The position numbers and the translations under genes are program-made. A stretch of DNA of 64,000 nt from positions 1-64,000 of the forward strand of contig CADCVW010000047.1 in assembly GCA_902806235.1 (NCBI GenBank), read 5' to 3'. This document shows positions 1 through 9,555 of this stretch, one piece after another. The notes beneath the pieces are model-generated. The model made no database searches, had not been told where the DNA came from, and saw nothing but the letters and a program-made list of their open reading frames with translations. Source of the DNA: an uncultured Sphingomonadaceae bacterium (GTDB taxonomy: Bacteria > Pseudomonadota > Alphaproteobacteria > Sphingomonadales > Sphingomonadaceae). Every line of letters begins with the position of its first letter. The first letter of the stretch is position 1.

Positions 1-229
1 AGCTGCGACGTGGCTGCCATATCGGTACCGTTCTATGCCGAGACAGTACGGCGGTCAGCAGACTTGACCTGGAACAACTTCAGTACGGTGACAGGTGAAT
101 TTTATGAGCGGCCGTTGCTTGCTGCTCACCCACCTCCGACCTGCGAAACGCAGTCATGCCGGTGCATGGCGGCTCGCAGCCCACGTCGTGCGCGATGTTC
201 ATGGGCGACTTGCTCCAGGCTAGGATCTG
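1..229. other. Unassigned sequence left of the IS element
   Basis: About 230 bases precede the transposase stop codon. Short open frames occur on both strands, but none has a recognisable domain, a good ribosome-binding site or the codon pattern of the neighbouring genes. It may be the remnant of whatever the insertion sequence entered, or part of the element's own end. I see no confident feature here. Confidence 0.4.
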
Positions 230-1044
230 TTAGCCCCTGAGCCAGTTGAGGGTAGCGGCGAGGCAGAGCACGCCGGCGAAGGAGCGGGCGGTCTGTTCGT
301 AGCGGGTGGCCACCGCGCGCCGCTTCTTCAGCCTGGCCCAAAGCCGCTCGACCCGGTTGCGGTTATGGTAGGCCCAAGCGGGGCAGGCGACCTGCTCGTT
401 GTTGCGCTTGGGCGGCACGGCCGGGCGGGCGCCCAGGCTCCAGACGTGCTCGCGGAAGGCGTGGCATGAGTAGCCCCGGTCGACGACGATCGGGCGCGGC
501 ACGCCCGGCAGTTGGGCGAGCAAGGGAAGGGCGTGGGGCAGTTCGTGCGCTTGGTCCGGGGCTAGGCGGAAGGCGACCGGGCGCCCCGCCCCGTCCGCGA
601 TCACGACGGCCTTGGTGCCATATCCACCACGAGATCGGCCAAGCGCTTCACCGCCGCCGTTGCCTGCGCCAGTTCCCCCTTTTTGGCCGCCCCCGCCGCC
701 TTCTGGTGCGCCCGCATGCTGGTGGTGTCGAGAAAGGCCATGCCCAGCGTCACCCGGCACTCCAGCGCCAGCCCGAGCAGCCGGTTCCACACACCAAGGC
801 GCGCCCAGCGGATGAACAACTGCGCCGCCATCCACCGAGGGCCTCCCACGAAAGTAGTATCTTCGTGGGAGGCCCTCCACGGCCCGAACGCGGCCGGGAT
901 CGCCCGCCACTTGGCCCCGTTGGCGTGTCGCCAGATGATCGCTGCCACCGTGCGTCGCAGGTTGAACGGCGGCACCTTGGCTTGCGGCCGGCACGCTTCC
1001 ACCATCGGCCCCAGCACCGCCCACTGCTCGTGCGTCAGCACCAT
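230..1044 (-). pseudogene. IS5-family transposase, frameshifted and carrying a palindromic insertion
   Basis: DDE transposase of the IS5 family. The N-terminal half reads in one frame from 1044 (MVLTHEQWAVLGPMVEACRP, then FIRWARLGVW and the FLDTTSMRAH segment with the first catalytic Asp) to a stop at 601. The C-terminal half continues in another frame from about 632 (GGYGTKAVVIAD, VDRGYSCHAFREH, NRNRVERLWARLKKRRAVATRYE) to 230. The switch falls at the family's usual 'RLADLV/GGYGTK' point, but I see no A- or G-run slippery heptamer there. A decayed -1 shift is therefore as likely as programmed frameshifting. Fourteen extra codons (835-876) interrupt the conserved 'GPW-WMAAQ' segment, so activity is doubtful. 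Confidence 0.8.
835..876. repeat. 42-bp insertion containing a perfect 15-bp inverted repeat
   Basis: The arms at 838-852 and 862-876 are perfect reverse complements (AGGGCCTCCCACGAA and its mirror) around a 9-nt loop. With three further bases (835-837) the segment is 42 nt and adds 14 residues, RASHEDTTFVGGPR, in frame between the conserved Trp residues of the transposase. Flanking CCGTGG and CGGTGG could be an imperfect short duplication. It resembles in-frame palindromic mini-elements, but a snap-back sequencing or replication artefact is possible. Confidence 0.75.
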
Positions 1045-1091
1045 GCCCCAACCTTCGGCAATACAGCAGAGATGGAAAAAGCACTCAGGCG

Positions 1092-1552
1092 CTAAGCGCG
1101 GCCGGACGCCTCAAGGAACGCCCGCATCGTGGCGGGCCGGCGCAGATCGGCGCGAAGCGTAACGGGAACGCGCAGTCCCGGCACGCCGGCGAGCAGCTTC
1201 GCCATCGCGTCGCGCCCGCTACGCGCCACCTCCTGCGGCGGGTTGATCACCCGGCCGCGGAAATCTCGCAGCAGCTTGGCCGCGATGGCGAGCACTTTCG
1301 GGTTCGCATCCGCGTCCGTGACGAGGTTCAGCAGGCAGGAGAAGCGCTGGAAATCGTGGCGGTAACTTTGCCGGAGATAGCCGGGGGTGAGCTGGACTCG
1401 CTTGTATTCGTTCGGCGTCGTCACGCGCAGGCGATAGATGTCGGTCACGCCGGCGTGGGCGTGCTGGCGGTGCTTGTCGTGCACCAGCTCGCCCACGCGA
1501 TCCGAGCCGACGAGATAGGCGAAATTCGGGGGCTCGGCCGCCACCGCGTTCC

Positions 1553-1556
<4 letters not shown>
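1092..1556 (-). pseudogene. N-terminal part of an ATP-grasp-like/TPR-associated protein truncated at the IS
   Basis: The frame starts with GTG at 1556, overlapping the TGA of the ABC permease (GTGA), and gives 154 residues. The text FAYLVGSDRVGELVHDKHRQ, then LNLVTDADANPKVL, RGRVINPPQEVARSGRDAM and LLAGVPGLRVPVTLR resembles, from memory, the region preceding an ATP-grasp-like C-terminal domain in sphingomonad proteins. Here the frame ends at 1092, next to the insertion sequence, and the expected nucleotide-binding domain is missing. I infer truncation by the IS and loss of function. It was probably translationally coupled to the ABC exporter genes. Confidence 0.55.
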
Positions 1557-2319
<763 letters not shown>

Positions 2320-2323
<4 letters not shown>

Positions 2324-3267
2324 GCCGCCCGCCGCTCGCGCACCAGGTCGACGAAGATGTCCTCCAGCGAGCTTTGCCGCGTGTCGAGATCGGTGAATGA
2401 CAGCCCCGCGCGCGCCAGCCCGGCCAGGAGCGAGGGCACCCCCGTCCGCTCCGCCCGCGCATCGAAGCGGTAGCGGAGCGCGCGCCCGTCGTCGGCGAGT
2501 TCCAAGTTCCAGTCGGCGAGTTCGGGCGGCACGGCGGCTAGCGGGGCCGCAAGGTGCAGCGTCAGCTCCTTCCTGCCAAGCTTCCGCATCAGCGCGGCCG
2601 TTTCCTCCACCACGATCAGCTCGCCGCCGCTGATGACCCCGACGCGGTCAGCCATCTCCTCCGCTTCCTCGATGTAATGGGTGGTGAGGATGATTGTCAC
2701 GCCTGTCCCGCGCAAGGAGCGCACGAGCGCCCACATGTCGCGGCGGAGCTCGACGTCGACGCCGGCGGTGGGCTCGTCGAGAAACAGCACGCGCGGCTCG
2801 TGGGCGAGCGCCTTGGCAATCATCACCCGCCGCTTCATGCCGCCCGACAGTTCCCGGATCTGCGCGTCGCGCTTATCCCACAAGGACAGGTCGCGCAGCA
2901 GCCGCTCGATCAATTTCGGGTCGGCCGGCCGGCCGAACAGGCCGCGGCTGAAGGCTACCGTCGAGCGCACCGGCTCGAAGGCGTCCGTGTGGAGCTCCTG
3001 TGGCACCAGCCCGATTAGCGCGCGCGCCCGGCGGTAGTCGCGGACGATGTCGTGCCCGCCCACCGTCACCGCGCCGGCGGACGCGGTGACCAGCCCGCAG
3101 ACGATGGAGATGAGCGTCGTCTTACCCGCCCCGTTGGGGCCCAGCAGCGCGAAGATCTCGCCGGGCGCTATGTCCAGGTCCACGCCGTTCAGCGCGCGGT
3201 GGCCGGAAGCGTAGGCCTTCTCCAGGCCGCGGATGCTGATGACGGGCGGCGCGTCGGCCTGCTGCAC
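2320..3267 (-). CDS. ABC transporter ATP-binding protein (ABC-2 exporter)
   Basis: The 315-residue ATPase subunit powers the adjacent permease. It shows Walker A GPNGAGKT at residues 43-50, Q-loop Q90, signature LSGGM at 140-144, Walker B VLFLDEP at 160-166 and switch His197 ([11 protein letters not shown]). The residues after about 230 form the usual C-terminal extension of CcmA/DrrA-like ATPases, ending [17 protein letters not shown]. The likely start is GTG at 3267. First gene of the exporter operon. Confidence 0.93.
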
Positions 3268-3362
3268 TGGAGTCCCCTCGCGAACGGGCGGAGCCTTAGG
3301 GCAAGGGCGCGTTCGACGGCAAACGGCTTCCGCCCGCGCGACGGCGCGGCTAAGCGATCGCC

Positions 3363-4352
3363 ATGGCTCCTCCCCTGTACGGCGCGATCGAGGCGGGCGG
3401 CACCAAGATCATCGTTGCGGTCGGCCGCGGCCCCGACGAGCTGCTCGCCGACGCGCGCATTCCCACCGCGGCGCCGGAGGAAAGCTGGCCCCGCGTGCTC
3501 GCCTTCTTGGCCGACGCGTCGCGCGCTCACGGCCCGCTCCGCGCGATCGGGCTGGCTTCCTTCGGCCCCGTCGATGTCCGCCGCGGGTCGCCGACCTGGG
3601 GCCGCCTGCTCCGCACCACCAAGCCTGGCTGGAGCGGCTTCGACATGGCGGGCCCGCTCGCCGCGCGCTTCGGCGTTCCCGTCGGTTTCGACACGGACGT
3701 CAACGGCGCGGCGCTGGGCGAGGCGCGCTGGGGCGCGGCGCGGGACCTTTCCTGCGCCGCCTACGTCACGGTGGGCACCGGCGTCGGCGGCGGCGCAGTG
3801 ATCGACGGCCGCCCGCTCCACGGGCTGCTGCACCCGGAGATGGGCCACGTCCCCGTGCGCCGCGTGGCCGGCGACGACTTCCCGGGCGTCTGCCCGTTCC
3901 ATACAGATTGCATCGAAGGCATGGCGAGCGGACCGGCGATCCTCGCGCGCTGCGGGACGTCGCTGGACAAGCTCCCCGCCGAACACCCGGTGCGCGGACT
4001 CGTCGCCGCCTACCTCGGCCAGCTGTGCGCCCAGATCGCACTACTCCTCTCGCCCGAGCGCATCGTGCTCGGCGGCGGGGTGATGACGGGCGGCGGGCTG
4101 CACGGCGCGGTCGCGCGCGAGATGAACGGCTGGCTGCGCGGCTACGTCCAGGCCGAGGCGGTGGAGGCCCCCGGCTACCTAGTCCCGCCCGCGCTCGGCG
4201 ACCGCGCGGGGCTGCTCGGCGCGCTCGCGCTCGCGGCGGACGCCGGGGGCCGAGCCGCGAGCCGCGCCACGGCTTCCGCCAGCCGCCGCACGCTCTCCTC
4301 GCGCGGTCCCGACGTGTCCACCCGCGCGTCGCTCCACGGCCGGTCGTTGTAG
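3363..4352 (+). CDS. ROK-family sugar kinase (fructokinase-like)
   Basis: This phosphorylates a hexose, most likely fructose, with ATP. The N-terminal phosphate-binding loop reads [10 protein letters not shown] (residues 7-16) and the catalytic Asp lies in [12 protein letters not shown] (about residue 112). The ROK zinc site is complete (H162, C177, H180, C183 in GH...[10 protein letters not shown]), matching the YdhR/ScrK type rather than glucokinase. The family core ends near residue 300 (GLLGALALA). The last roughly 50 residues are Ser/Arg-rich and run antisense through the convergent kinase gene, so they are probably a read-through tail after loss of the original stop. Confidence 0.9.
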   Translation: MAPPLYGAIEAGGTKIIVAVGRGPDELLADARIPTAAPEESWPRVLAFLADASRAHGPLRAIGLASFGPVDVRRGSPTWGRLLRTTKPGWSGFDMAGPLAARFGVPVGFDTDVNGAALGEARWGAARDLSCAAYVTVGTGVGGGAVIDGRPLHGLLHPEMGHVPVRRVAGDDFPGVCPFHTDCIEGMASGPAILARCGTSLDKLPAEHPVRGLVAAYLGQLCAQIALLLSPERIVLGGGVMTGGGLHGAVAREMNGWLRGYVQAEAVEAPGYLVPPALGDRAGLLGALALAADAGGRAASRATASASRRTLSSRGPDVSTRASLHGRSL

Positions 4353-4756
4353 CCTTGGGCGATCATCTCCGCCGTGCGCCCGCGCTCCCAGTCCGAGAAG
4401 CGCCGCCCCCGCCCCGGCCCGAAGATCGCCTCCAAGGGCGGGCACAGGTTAATGAACAGCGCCCGCACCCCCGCCCCCACGAGCCGCTCCTTGAGGTACA
4501 TATGGTCCACCCGGCGCAGCGGATAGCCGAGCACGACGGGCGCCTCCGGCTGGGCCGCGGCGATCGCCGCCTCCGCCATACCGCGCGCGACGGAGAGGCT
4601 GGACGCGAACCAGGGCCGGTCGCGCCGCTGATACCGGTCGCCGTCGACGTAAGCGCCACCCAGCCGTGCGGCGAGCGCCGTGCCCAGCGTCGTCTTGCCC
4701 ACGCCTATGGAACCGTGGAGGAAGATGGCGAGCGGCGGCGCGGTCACGCCCGGCAC
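4175..4756 (-). CDS. P-loop kinase-like protein of unknown substrate
   Basis: This 193-residue protein has an N-terminal Walker A, FLHGSIGVGKTTLG, followed by GGAYVDGDRYQ, which resembles the substrate-binding Asp region of shikimate/gluconate-kinase-like P-loop enzymes. A later RGRRFSDWERGR could be a lid segment. The natural domain seems to end near ARLAARPP. The last 20 or so residues (Ala/Ser/Pro-rich) overlap the 3' end of the ROK kinase on the other strand. I cannot name a substrate. Confidence 0.7.
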   Translation of the reverse strand: MPGVTAPPLAIFLHGSIGVGKTTLGTALAARLGGAYVDGDRYQRRDRPWFASSLSVARGMAEAAIAAAQPEAPVVLGYPLRRVDHMYLKERLVGAGVRALFINLCPPLEAIFGPGRGRRFSDWERGRTAEMIAQGYNDRPWSDARVDTSGPREESVRRLAEAVARLAARPPASAASASAPSSPARSPSAGGTR

Positions 4757-4903
4757 TACGCGTGCGCCGCCGTTCGGCTCCCGGCACGCGCCGGCTTCTC
4801 GTTACCATTTGCGACAATTTCGCCCCGCGCCCGGGACAGGGGCGCGACAGTCGCGATCCAAATGGGACGGCGGCGCGGGGAAGAAGGTCCGCCCGCCTGG
4901 ACG

Positions 4904-5335
4904 AAAGGATCGAACACCAGGAATCTGCTCATCGCCGGCGGCGCGGCGAGCGCCCAGCCGGTCCACGCCTTCCGCGACGGCCAGCTCACGGAAGGGGAAG
5001 CCGCGGCGCGCGCCGACGCTTGATTCGCGTGGCTAAACGGGAACCACGACGGCCGGCTCACCCGCCGGGAGCTCTGCGACGCCCGCCAGGCGCGCGCCGA
5101 GCAGCGCGCGGAGCGTGGCGAACGCCGCGGCCGGCCGCAGCTCGGCCAGCGCTGCGGGTTGAGTGCGGCGCGCACGTCGGCGCGGCTCGACCGGAACGAC
5201 GACGGCTTCATCACCCGGGCCGAGTTCCGCGCCCGCGCGCTGGAGCGCTTCGCGCGGCGTGACGCGAACCGCGACGGGCGGCTCACGCGGTTCGAGCGGC
5301 CGGCCGCCGCTGAGCAGCGCGGAGCGGCACATCCG
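4904..5335 (+). pseudogene. Decayed EF-hand calcium-binding protein gene
   Basis: A Shine-Dalgarno-like GAAAGGA near 4904 precedes RNLLIAGGAA, which looks like the start of a signal peptide whose ATG is missing. The same frame then gives AFRDGQLTEGEAAARADA, a TGA at 5021-5023 (one change from CGA), and continues FAWLNGNHDGRLTRRE. Three 12-residue EF-hand loops are recognisable: NGNHDGRLTRRE, DRNDDGFITRAE and DANRDGRLTRFE. Loss of the start, a shortened signal region and an in-frame stop mark it as a pseudogene of a periplasmic EF-hand protein of the type common in sphingomonads. Confidence 0.65.
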
Positions 5336-5402
5336 GCGGGGAGGAGCGGCAACGATCCTTTCCGTTCGCGCGCTCAGCCGCAAGACAGCGAAGAAGCGCG
5401 AG

Positions 5403-6371
5403 GTGAGCGAAGCGCGGCCCCACCTGCTCGTCGTCGACGACGAACAATCGATCCGCGATCCGCTCGCCGATTATCTCGAGCGCAACGGCTTCCGCGCGAG
5501 CCGGGCGGCGAGCGCGAAGGAAGCGCGCCGGCTGCTCGCCGCCTACGCGATCGACCTCGTCGTGCTCGACGTCATGATGCCCGGCGAGGACGGGCTCAGC
5601 CTCGCGCGCCCGCTCCGCTGGCCGACCGCCGCGGCCGCCGCGTACCGGCCCGCCCCCCCCGGCGCCAGTGCCGGCGGAGGGGCCGGACGACGTACGCGGA
5701 CTGATCGAGAGCTTTGACGCGATGCGCACGCGGATCGACGACATGCTGGGCGAGAAGGACCGGATGCTCGGCGCGATCGCCCACGACCTGCGCCCTCTGC
5801 TCGCCTCGCTCCGGCTGAAGGCCGAGGCGGTGGCGGACGAGGCGGAGCGCGCGCGCATGGCGGAAACGATCGAGGAGATGGACCGCACGCTCGGCGACAT
5901 TCTGTCCTTCGCACGGCTCGGCCGCGCGAGCGAGCCCGCGACGCGGGTCGATCTGCCGCGCTGGTCGACGCGCTAGTCGATGACCTGCGCGAGCTCAGAA
6001 TGCATGTCGAAGCGGAGCCGGGCGAGCGGCTGGTAGCATCCTTGCGCCCGGAGCTAATGCGCCGCGCGCTGCGCAACCTAGTGGACGACGCGGTCAAATA
6101 CGGCGGCCGCGCCCGAGTGCGCTTGCGGCGCGACGGTGCGGCCGCGCTGGTCGAAATCGACGACGACGGGCCGGGCATCCCGGAAGCCGACCAGGAGCGC
6201 GCGACGGAGGACTTCGTTTGGCTTGAAGCGTCGCGCAACCGCCGCACCGGCGGCTCGAGGCTCGGCCTCGCTACCGCCCGCGCTGTGGTCCGCGAGCACG
6301 GCGGCGAGCTCCGCCTCAGCAACCGCCCGGGAGGCGGGCTGCGCGCCACCGTGCGCCTGCCGTCGGGCTGA
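5403..6371 (+). pseudogene. Two-component system remnant: response-regulator receiver fused by deletion to histidine kinase
   Basis: From GTG 5403 a receiver domain is clear: HLLVVDDEQSIRDPLADYLE, then LVVLDVMMPGEDGLSL with the phospho-acceptor Asp. After LARPLR (about 5625) the frame runs into a HAMP-like tail, and by 5668 the coding frame has shifted to VPAEGPDDVRGLIESFDAM, a kinase HAMP end, and an H-box (AHDLRPLLASLR). The frame shifts again near 5955 to LVDDLRELRMHVEAEPGE and an HATPase domain. The regulator's DNA-binding domain and the kinase sensor are gone. Key positions are altered: N-box LRNLVDDAVKYG (Asp for Asn) and G-box GGSRLGLATA (Arg for Gly). This is clearly nonfunctional. 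Confidence 0.8.
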
Positions 6372-6443
6372 GCGCGGCAGCCGCGGCGCGCGATTGCGCG
6401 GCGCGGGCGGTGACGGCATAACCGCAGCGGTGAGGACGGCGGC

Positions 6444-7973
6444 ATGAGCGGAGCGGCGGATCGCGCGCCGGTGATCGTCGGCGTCGGCCAGGTGAACGAT
6501 CGCCCGGCGGACGACGCGGCCGGGCTCGACTCCTTCCAACTGATGCTGGCGGCGCTGCGCCGCGCGGCGGCGGACGCTACGGCGAACGGCGGAGGCGGGG
6601 GCTGGCTCGACCGCGCGGACTCGCTCGCCGTCGTGCGCCAGATCGCCTTTCCCGGCCTGGGCGACCTGTCGGCCGGTCTCGCCGGCGCGCTCGGCCTCAC
6701 GCCGCGCTTCCTCCACCAGACCCCGCAGCCGACCGGCGAAAGCCCGGTGCGGCTGCTCAACGAGGCCGCCAACCGGATCGCGGCGGGCGAGGCAGAGATA
6801 GCGCTGATCGTCGGCGGCGAAGCGTTGCGCACCGCCGCGCGCCGCGCCGCCGCGGCGGCCGCGGGCGGTCCGCCGCCCGACGCGATGGCCGACCTCGCGG
6901 GCAGGGGCCCGCCCTCCCCGCGCAAGCGCTACGGCCTCGTCGCGCCCGTCGACGTGTACCCGCTATACGAGAACGCCTGCCGCGCGGCGTGGGGCCAGAG
7001 CTTCGCGGAAGCGCGGTCGGAGACGGGGGAGATCTGGGCGCGCCTCGCCGCGGTCGCCGCGGAAAACGAGCACGCCTGGCTGCAGCGCGGCGCGAGCGCG
7101 GAGGAAGTCGTCGCCCCGAGCTCGGCCAACCGGCCGATCGCCTGGCCTTATCTCAAGCTGATGGTCGCCAACGCGGGCGTGAACCAGGCCGCGGCCGTCA
7201 TCGTCACCTCCGCCGCCCGCGCACGCGCGGCGGGCATGGCGGAGGATCGGCTGGTCTTCGTCGGTCCGGGCGCGGCGGCGCACGAAGCGGACGAGCCACT
7301 CGACCGGCCGGACTTCGCCCGCTCGGCGGGGATGGAGGTGTCGTTGCGCCGCGCACTGCAGCTGAACGGGCTCACGACCGCCGACCTCGACCTCGTCGAG
7401 CTGTACAGCTGCTTCCCTTGCGTCCCGAAGATGGCGCGGCGCGTCATCGGCTGGCCCGCCGAGCGCCCAGCCAGCGTGTTCGGCGGCCTGACCTTCGGCG
7501 GCGGGCCAATCGGGAACTACATGACCCACGCGATCGCGAGCATGACGGACGCGCTCCGCGTGGGGAAAGGGCGGCGCGGCCTGCTGTTCGCCAACGGCGG
7601 CTACGCGACGCACAACCATTCGCTGGTGCTGCGCCGGGACCCGCCGACGCCCGGCGCCTTTCCCCAGGATTTCGACTGCCAGCGGGAGGCCGAAGCGCTG
7701 CGCGGCCCCGCGCCGCCGTTCCGCGACGACTACGCCGGGCCGGGGACGGTCGAGACCTGCACGGTGCTGTTCGACCGCGCGGGCGCACCGCGTTTCGGCG
7801 CGGTGGTGGGCCGCAGCCCCGCGGGCGAGCGCTTCCTCGCCCGGGTGCCCGCGTCGGACGAGGCAGGGCTGGCCATGCTGATGGACGAAGCGCGCGAGCC
7901 GGTAGGGACGCCCGGCGTCGCGGAACGGGCGGACGGCCTGACCTTGTGGCGGACGACCCCGCCCCCGACCTAG
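6444..7973 (+). CDS. Thiolase-like acetyl-CoA acetyltransferase / SCP-x type protein
   Basis: The 509-residue protein has the thiolase fold layout: VIVGVGQVNDRP at the start, ALIVGGEALRT, VELYSCFP near residue 315 and FGGGPIGNYMTHAIASM near 355. It belongs to the thiolase-like subgroup (SCP-x/OB-associated) often annotated acetyl-CoA acetyltransferase, and probably acts on acyl-CoA in lipid or steroid-type metabolism. The last 90 residues resemble a small beta-barrel lipid-transfer-associated extension. The ATG at 6444 follows a purine-rich GTGAGGA. The gene stands alone, and the exact substrate is not predictable. Confidence 0.82.
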   Translation: MSGAADRAPVIVGVGQVNDRPADDAAGLDSFQLMLAALRRAAADATANGGGGGWLDRADSLAVVRQIAFPGLGDLSAGLAGALGLTPRFLHQTPQPTGESPVRLLNEAANRIAAGEAEIALIVGGEALRTAARRAAAAAAGGPPPDAMADLAGRGPPSPRKRYGLVAPVDVYPLYENACRAAWGQSFAEARSETGEIWARLAAVAAENEHAWLQRGASAEEVVAPSSANRPIAWPYLKLMVANAGVNQAAAVIVTSAARARAAGMAEDRLVFVGPGAAAHEADEPLDRPDFARSAGMEVSLRRALQLNGLTTADLDLVELYSCFPCVPKMARRVIGWPAERPASVFGGLTFGGGPIGNYMTHAIASMTDALRVGKGRRGLLFANGGYATHNHSLVLRRDPPTPGAFPQDFDCQREAEALRGPAPPFRDDYAGPGTVETCTVLFDRAGAPRFGAVVGRSPAGERFLARVPASDEAGLAMLMDEAREPVGTPGVAERADGLTLWRTTPPPT

Positions 7974-7999
7974 CGGTCCGTAATCAGGAGTAATCGCCC

Positions 8000-8881
8000 G
8001 TGCCGATCGACCCCGCGTTCCGTTTCTTGGTGGTCGAGAGCGAAGCCGCCCAGGAGCGCGAGGAGCGGCGGCGGAGCGCCGGCAAGAGCGGCGGCGAGAC
8101 CTTCGCGGCCACGCTCGGCCAGCTGGCCCCGGGCTGCGCGGTGGAGCTGGTCGCCCCGGCCGACGACGACGAAGCCGGGCCGGTGATCGCCGAGCGTCTG
8201 GCCGGCTTCGACGCGGTGTTCCTGTCGGGCGCGACCATCCACGTTTATAAGGACTCGCCGGAGGTACGCCGGCTGCTGGACTTCGTGCGCGCGGTGCTCG
8301 CCGGCCCCGCGCCGAGCTTCGGCTCCTGCGCGGGGCTGCAGCTCGCAGTTGCTGCGGCGGGCGGCGAGGTGCGGGAAGCGCCGCGGCGGGAGGCGGGGAT
8401 CGCGCGGCGGATCACGCGGACGGCGAAGGGCCGCGACCACCCGCTGCTCGCCGGGCGCGGGGTCGTGTGGGACGCGCTGGTGCTCCGTTCCGACGAAGTG
8501 GCGCGGCTGCCGGACGGCGCGACGTTGCTTGCTACCAGCGCCGCGGCGCGCGTCCAAGCGGTGGAGATCAAGACGGGCGCGGGCGTCTTCTGGGGCGTCC
8601 AGTACCACCCAGAACTCGCCCCCGGCGAACTCGCCGCCGCCTTGCGCCGGAGCGCGGACGAGTTGACGCAAGCCGGGCTGGCGCGGACGCCCGCGGACGT
8701 GGAGGCCCAGGCCGCGCTGCTCGACGAGCTCCACCGCGACTCCCGCCGGCGCGACGTCCAATGGCGGCTGGGCGTGGACGACGAGGTCGCGCGGGAGGAG
8801 CGGCGCCGGCTGGAGCTGCGCAACTTCATCGACCATCTAGTGCTGCCGGCGCGCGAGCGGCGGCGGGGCGGGGCCGCCTAG
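8000..8881 (+). CDS. Class I glutamine amidotransferase-like protein
   Basis: The 293-residue protein carries a triad-type GATase-1 domain: nucleophile in FGSCAGLQLA (Cys110) and VQYHPEL (His203, Glu205). This suggests hydrolysis of a gamma-glutamyl bond, as in GuaA-like stand-alone amidotransferases. An extra charged C-terminal segment (about residues 215-293) is unlike GuaA and may contact a partner. The start is GTG at 8000 with AGGAG about 10 nt upstream. It ends on a CTAG shared with the convergent methyltransferase gene. Confidence 0.85.
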   Translation: MPIDPAFRFLVVESEAAQEREERRRSAGKSGGETFAATLGQLAPGCAVELVAPADDDEAGPVIAERLAGFDAVFLSGATIHVYKDSPEVRRLLDFVRAVLAGPAPSFGSCAGLQLAVAAAGGEVREAPRREAGIARRITRTAKGRDHPLLAGRGVVWDALVLRSDEVARLPDGATLLATSAAARVQAVEIKTGAGVFWGVQYHPELAPGELAAALRRSADELTQAGLARTPADVEAQAALLDELHRDSRRRDVQWRLGVDDEVAREERRRLELRNFIDHLVLPARERRRGGAA

Positions 8882-9549
8882 CGCTTGCGGGCGAACCAGA
8901 TCACGTGGCGCGGCCCCTTGCCGTTGACCCGCGCCCGCACGCCGACCTCCTCCACCGCGAAGCCCGCCGCGCCGAGCCGCCTGGCGAACGCCTTGTCCGG
9001 CGCGGCCGACCACACCGCGAGCACGCCGCCGGGCCTGAGCGCCGCCTTCGCCGCGGCGAGTCCCGCCGGCCGGTACAGCCGGTCGTTGCCCTCGCGGGTC
9101 AGCCCGTCCGGCCCGTTGTCGACGTCGAGCAGGATCGCGTCGTAGGTCGCCGGCGCGCCCTCGATGACGGCAGCCACGTCGCCCACCACCAGCCGCACCC
9201 GCGGGTCGTCCAGGCAGCCTGCGGTCAGCGCCGCCATCGGCCCGCGCGCCCATTCGACGATGCCGGGCACAAGCTCGGCCACGTCCGCGAGCCCATCAGC
9301 GGGGAGCGCCCGGAGCGCCGCGCGCAGGGTGAAGCCCATGCCGTAGCCGCCGATCAGCAGCCGCGGGACCGTTCGCCCGCCGAGCCGGTCGAGCGTCATG
9401 GTGGCGAGCGCCTCCTCCGACCCGCTCATCCGGCTGCTCATCAGCTCGTTGCGGCCGAGCGCGACGATGAAGTCGCCGCCGCGCCGGAACAGCCGGAGCT
9501 CGCCGCCGCCCGGCACGGGGGCGACGCCCAGCAGCTCGCGCGGGGTCAC
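8878..9549 (-). CDS. Spermidine-synthase-like SAM-dependent methyltransferase
   Basis: This 223-residue Rossmann-fold protein resembles polyamine synthases without the N-terminal beta domain. Visible motifs are RLLIGGYGMGFTLRAAL (SAM/dcSAM-binding glycine loop), DVAELVPGIVEWARG (acidic residue binding the cofactor ribose), RVRLVVGDV and YDAILLDVDNGPDGL. The family is annotated as spermidine synthase or methyltransferase; the usual catalytic tetrad of spermidine synthase is not obvious. Its stop codon overlaps that of the convergent amidotransferase. Confidence 0.8.
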   Translation of the reverse strand: MTPRELLGVAPVPGGGELRLFRRGGDFIVALGRNELMSSRMSGSEEALATMTLDRLGGRTVPRLLIGGYGMGFTLRAALRALPADGLADVAELVPGIVEWARGPMAALTAGCLDDPRVRLVVGDVAAVIEGAPATYDAILLDVDNGPDGLTREGNDRLYRPAGLAAAKAALRPGGVLAVWSAAPDKAFARRLGAAGFAVEEVGVRARVNGKGPRHVIWFARKR

Positions 9550-9555
9550 CCGGCG

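Larger units (their letters stand above)
230..1090 (-). mobile_element. IS5-family insertion sequence (IS427-like group), degenerate
   Basis: A transposase split over two overlapping frames occupies almost the whole segment, the usual layout of IS427-like IS5 elements. The boundaries are approximate. I could not identify convincing terminal inverted repeats or a target duplication, so the limits follow the transposase stop (about 230) and the stop codon of the truncated neighbour (1092). The element probably truncated the neighbouring gene that ends at 1092. Confidence 0.7.

Noticed and set aside
10-240. 76-residue frame at the left edge
   Set aside because: No ribosome-binding site, no family resemblance, and atypical composition.
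601-660. Programmed -1 frameshifting of the transposase
   Set aside because: No slippery heptamer or obvious stimulatory pairing at the switch; decay is at least as likely.
220-1095. Terminal inverted repeats of the IS
   Set aside because: Candidate ends around 220-240 and 1065-1092 do not match convincingly.
3233-5023. 596-residue plus-strand frame across the ROK kinase
   Set aside because: Arg/Pro-rich shadow of the kinase frame; only its last codons coincide with the EF-hand pseudogene.
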